Shown: positions 41,044-41,840 of the stretch, one piece after another
How positions within the stretch are numbered: position 1 is the stretch's first letter
How the letters are laid out: the number at the start of each line of letters is the position of its first letter
NCBI GenBank assembly: GCA_934234185.1
Contig: CAKQHO010000019.1
Span: forward strand, 1-41,840
Source of the DNA: an uncultured Psychrobacillus sp.
Lineage (GTDB): Bacteria > Bacillota > Bacilli > Bacillales_A > Planococcaceae
Reading direction: 5' to 3'
DNA: 41,840 bases
Program-made: the position numbers and the translations under genes
The notes under the pieces: generated by a model
The model's database searches: none
What the model was told of the DNA's origin: nothing
The model's input: the letters and a program-made list of their open reading frames with translations, nothing else

Positions 41044-41429
41044 TATTTCCCCTCCTTAATTTTTTGAACGAGCTCACTTACCATTTCTGCCAGCTCCTGC
41101 TCTGTTAGCTTTAGAACTAAGCCTTCCGCTAATAATGGTCTAATTTGCTGTTCAAGCGATAGTCTCTCTATATCTGTCGCTTTTTTCACTCCATCTGGTT
41201 GAATAATTACACCTGACTTTGGAACAATTTTAATAAATTCCTTTTCCTCTAGATAATGATACGCCTTATTTACAGTGTGCATATTCATTCCTAAATCAGC
41301 GGCAAAAGTGCGAACGGATGGCAGTGAATCTCCTGGCTTTAATTCCTCTCGAACCATCAACTCTATTAGCTGTTGTGCCAGCTGTAAATAAATTGGAACA
41401 GAAGAATTCGTTTGTATCTCGATAAACAT
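41043..41429 (-). CDS. GntR-family regulator, YtrA subfamily
   Basis: A 128-residue GntR regulator of the short YtrA type. The winged helix occupies about 10-75 (VPIYLQLAQQLIELMVREEL, LPSVRTFAADLGMNMHTVNKAY, FIKIVPKSGVII). The C-terminal segment is only about 50 residues, a dimerisation helix pair rather than a ligand domain. AGGAGG lies upstream of the ATG. YtrA-type regulators usually repress their own operons with membrane transporters. A TATACT hexamer (complement of 41464-41469) upstream is a possible -10, without a clear -35. Confidence 0.88.
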   Translation of the reverse strand: MFIEIQTNSSVPIYLQLAQQLIELMVREELKPGDSLPSVRTFAADLGMNMHTVNKAYHYLEEKEFIKIVPKSGVIIQPDGVKKATDIERLSLEQQIRPLLAEGLVLKLTEQELAEMVSELVQKIKEGK

Positions 41430-41619
41430 GAGCTAGCCTCCTATACGCTTTTGTTCTATTACTAGTATAACACCATTTCCTATTATTTGTAGGTAATTTT
41501 TTAGAGGAGTGGAGGGATATTGAGATGATCGAATAATATATCTTTCATATAATATCTCTCACATTGGAGGGACAATCTCTCGTATAGGTTCAATCTTTTA
41601 TTCTCTTTGGCTGCACAAT

Positions 41620-41647
41620 AAAAAAACCATAAACACAGGGTTCATGG
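41620..41647 (-). terminator. Minus-strand terminator of a gene beyond the right edge
   Basis: CCATAAAC (41627-41634) and GTTCATGG (41640-41647) pair, with one G-U, and seven T follow on the minus strand (41620-41626). The gene it serves would lie to the right. No complete gene remains between here and 41840; the minus strand at 41785-41840 is open for about 18 codons (ending in HTEVPTES) and could be a gene's end. Confidence 0.7.
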
Positions 41648-41694
41648 CATCATTATATATACTTTTTTATCTTTTAAAAAAGTCGACAATCGTC

Positions 41695-41772
41695 GGCTTC
41701 AGAGTGTAGACAAAAGGGTTGGAAATGGAAACGATTTCCAACCCTTTTGCTATTATCACAGTTTACATTCTG
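41695..41772. repeat. Diverged copy of the left-edge terminator repeat
   Basis: GGCTTCAGAGTGTAGACAAA (41695-41714) matches the complement of 191-210 at 19 of 20 bases. It leads into a perfect 15-bp stem, AAAAGGGTTGGAAAT (41712-41726) with ATTTCCAACCCTTTT (41734-41748). An outer stem CAGAGTGTA / TACATTCTG (41700-41708 / 41764-41772) mirrors the family layout. No gene is positioned to use it as a terminator on the plus strand. Confidence 0.6.
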
Positions 41773-41840
41773 GAAAAAGAGTTAATTCAGCTCTCGGTTG
41801 GAACCTCGGTATGGAAACCAAAGCCTAGAAACCAGCGGTA

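Noticed and set aside
1..41840. CRISPR arrays, tRNA or rRNA genes, prophage modules and known defence systems
   Set aside because: No repeat-spacer pattern, no tRNA-like fold and no Cas, integrase, terminase, restriction or toxin-antitoxin gene was seen on either strand.

Overview
The window is AT-rich chromosomal DNA of a low-GC Gram-positive, endospore-forming bacterium of the Bacillaceae/Planococcaceae type (Psychrobacillus- or Lysinibacillus-like; the genus is inference). The basis is strong AGGAGG-type ribosome binding sites with frequent TTG/GTG starts, many intrinsic terminators, a pair of CotF-type spore coat genes, and relatives of Bacillus YxiN, RecQ, YueD, YxjI, YcgL, YwbE and the Bacillus cereus racemase BC0371. 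There is no rRNA, tRNA, CRISPR array, insertion sequence or prophage. Most of it is ordinary housekeeping and accessory chromosome.

Layout. 1-5100: a GC-rich interspersed repeat at the left edge, DbpA-type RNA helicase, a small DUF2187 protein overlapping convergently with RecQ, and three small membrane proteins. 5100-9300: an RlmI-like methyltransferase with no cysteine, a squalene/phytoene-synthase family enzyme, a benzil-reductase-type SDR and a two-gene CotF-like coat operon. 9400-14300: a lipoprotein with an unusual start, a YcgL nucleotidyltransferase, a LURP-one protein, a degenerate class-A-like serine hydrolase, and an ECF sigma/DUF4179 anti-sigma pair. 14500-20600: an envelope-glycan block with an LtaS-like enzyme diverging from a four-gene operon (processive GT2, WbqC-like, PIG-L deacetylase, DegT aminotransferase). 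The shared upstream region carries two hairpins, one a strong terminator with no gene before it. 20700-24300: an orphan immunity-like protein, a probable unannotated small RNA with its own promoter and terminator, a GNAT enzyme, and a divergent TetR / short YhgE-like pair with two 15-bp operator copies. 24300-33000: a histidine phosphatase, a lipoprotein, an alpha/beta hydrolase, a UvrA2-like ATPase, a large membrane-anchored protein and an MFS exporter. 33500-38900: a small secreted protein, then the operon ywbE - M20 amidohydrolase - N-succinylamino acid racemase - GNAT, which matches the known pathway converting D- to L-amino acids, then DUF2975 and GrpB-family genes. 39000-41840: PpiB, a Cys-rich mini-protein, a GntR/DUF1648 operon and a terminal repeat.

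Three decayed genes were found between the intact ones: a plus-strand frame with three in-frame stops and its own terminator (29602-29922), a frameshifted small membrane-protein remnant (33157-33355), and a truncated YozG-type HTH regulator directly after its usual DUF2975 partner (37558-37647).

The most promising items for follow-up are the small RNA at about 21453-21542, the glycan operon with its leader/terminator, and the N-succinylamino acid racemase operon. I did not see a clearly new defence or mobile system.
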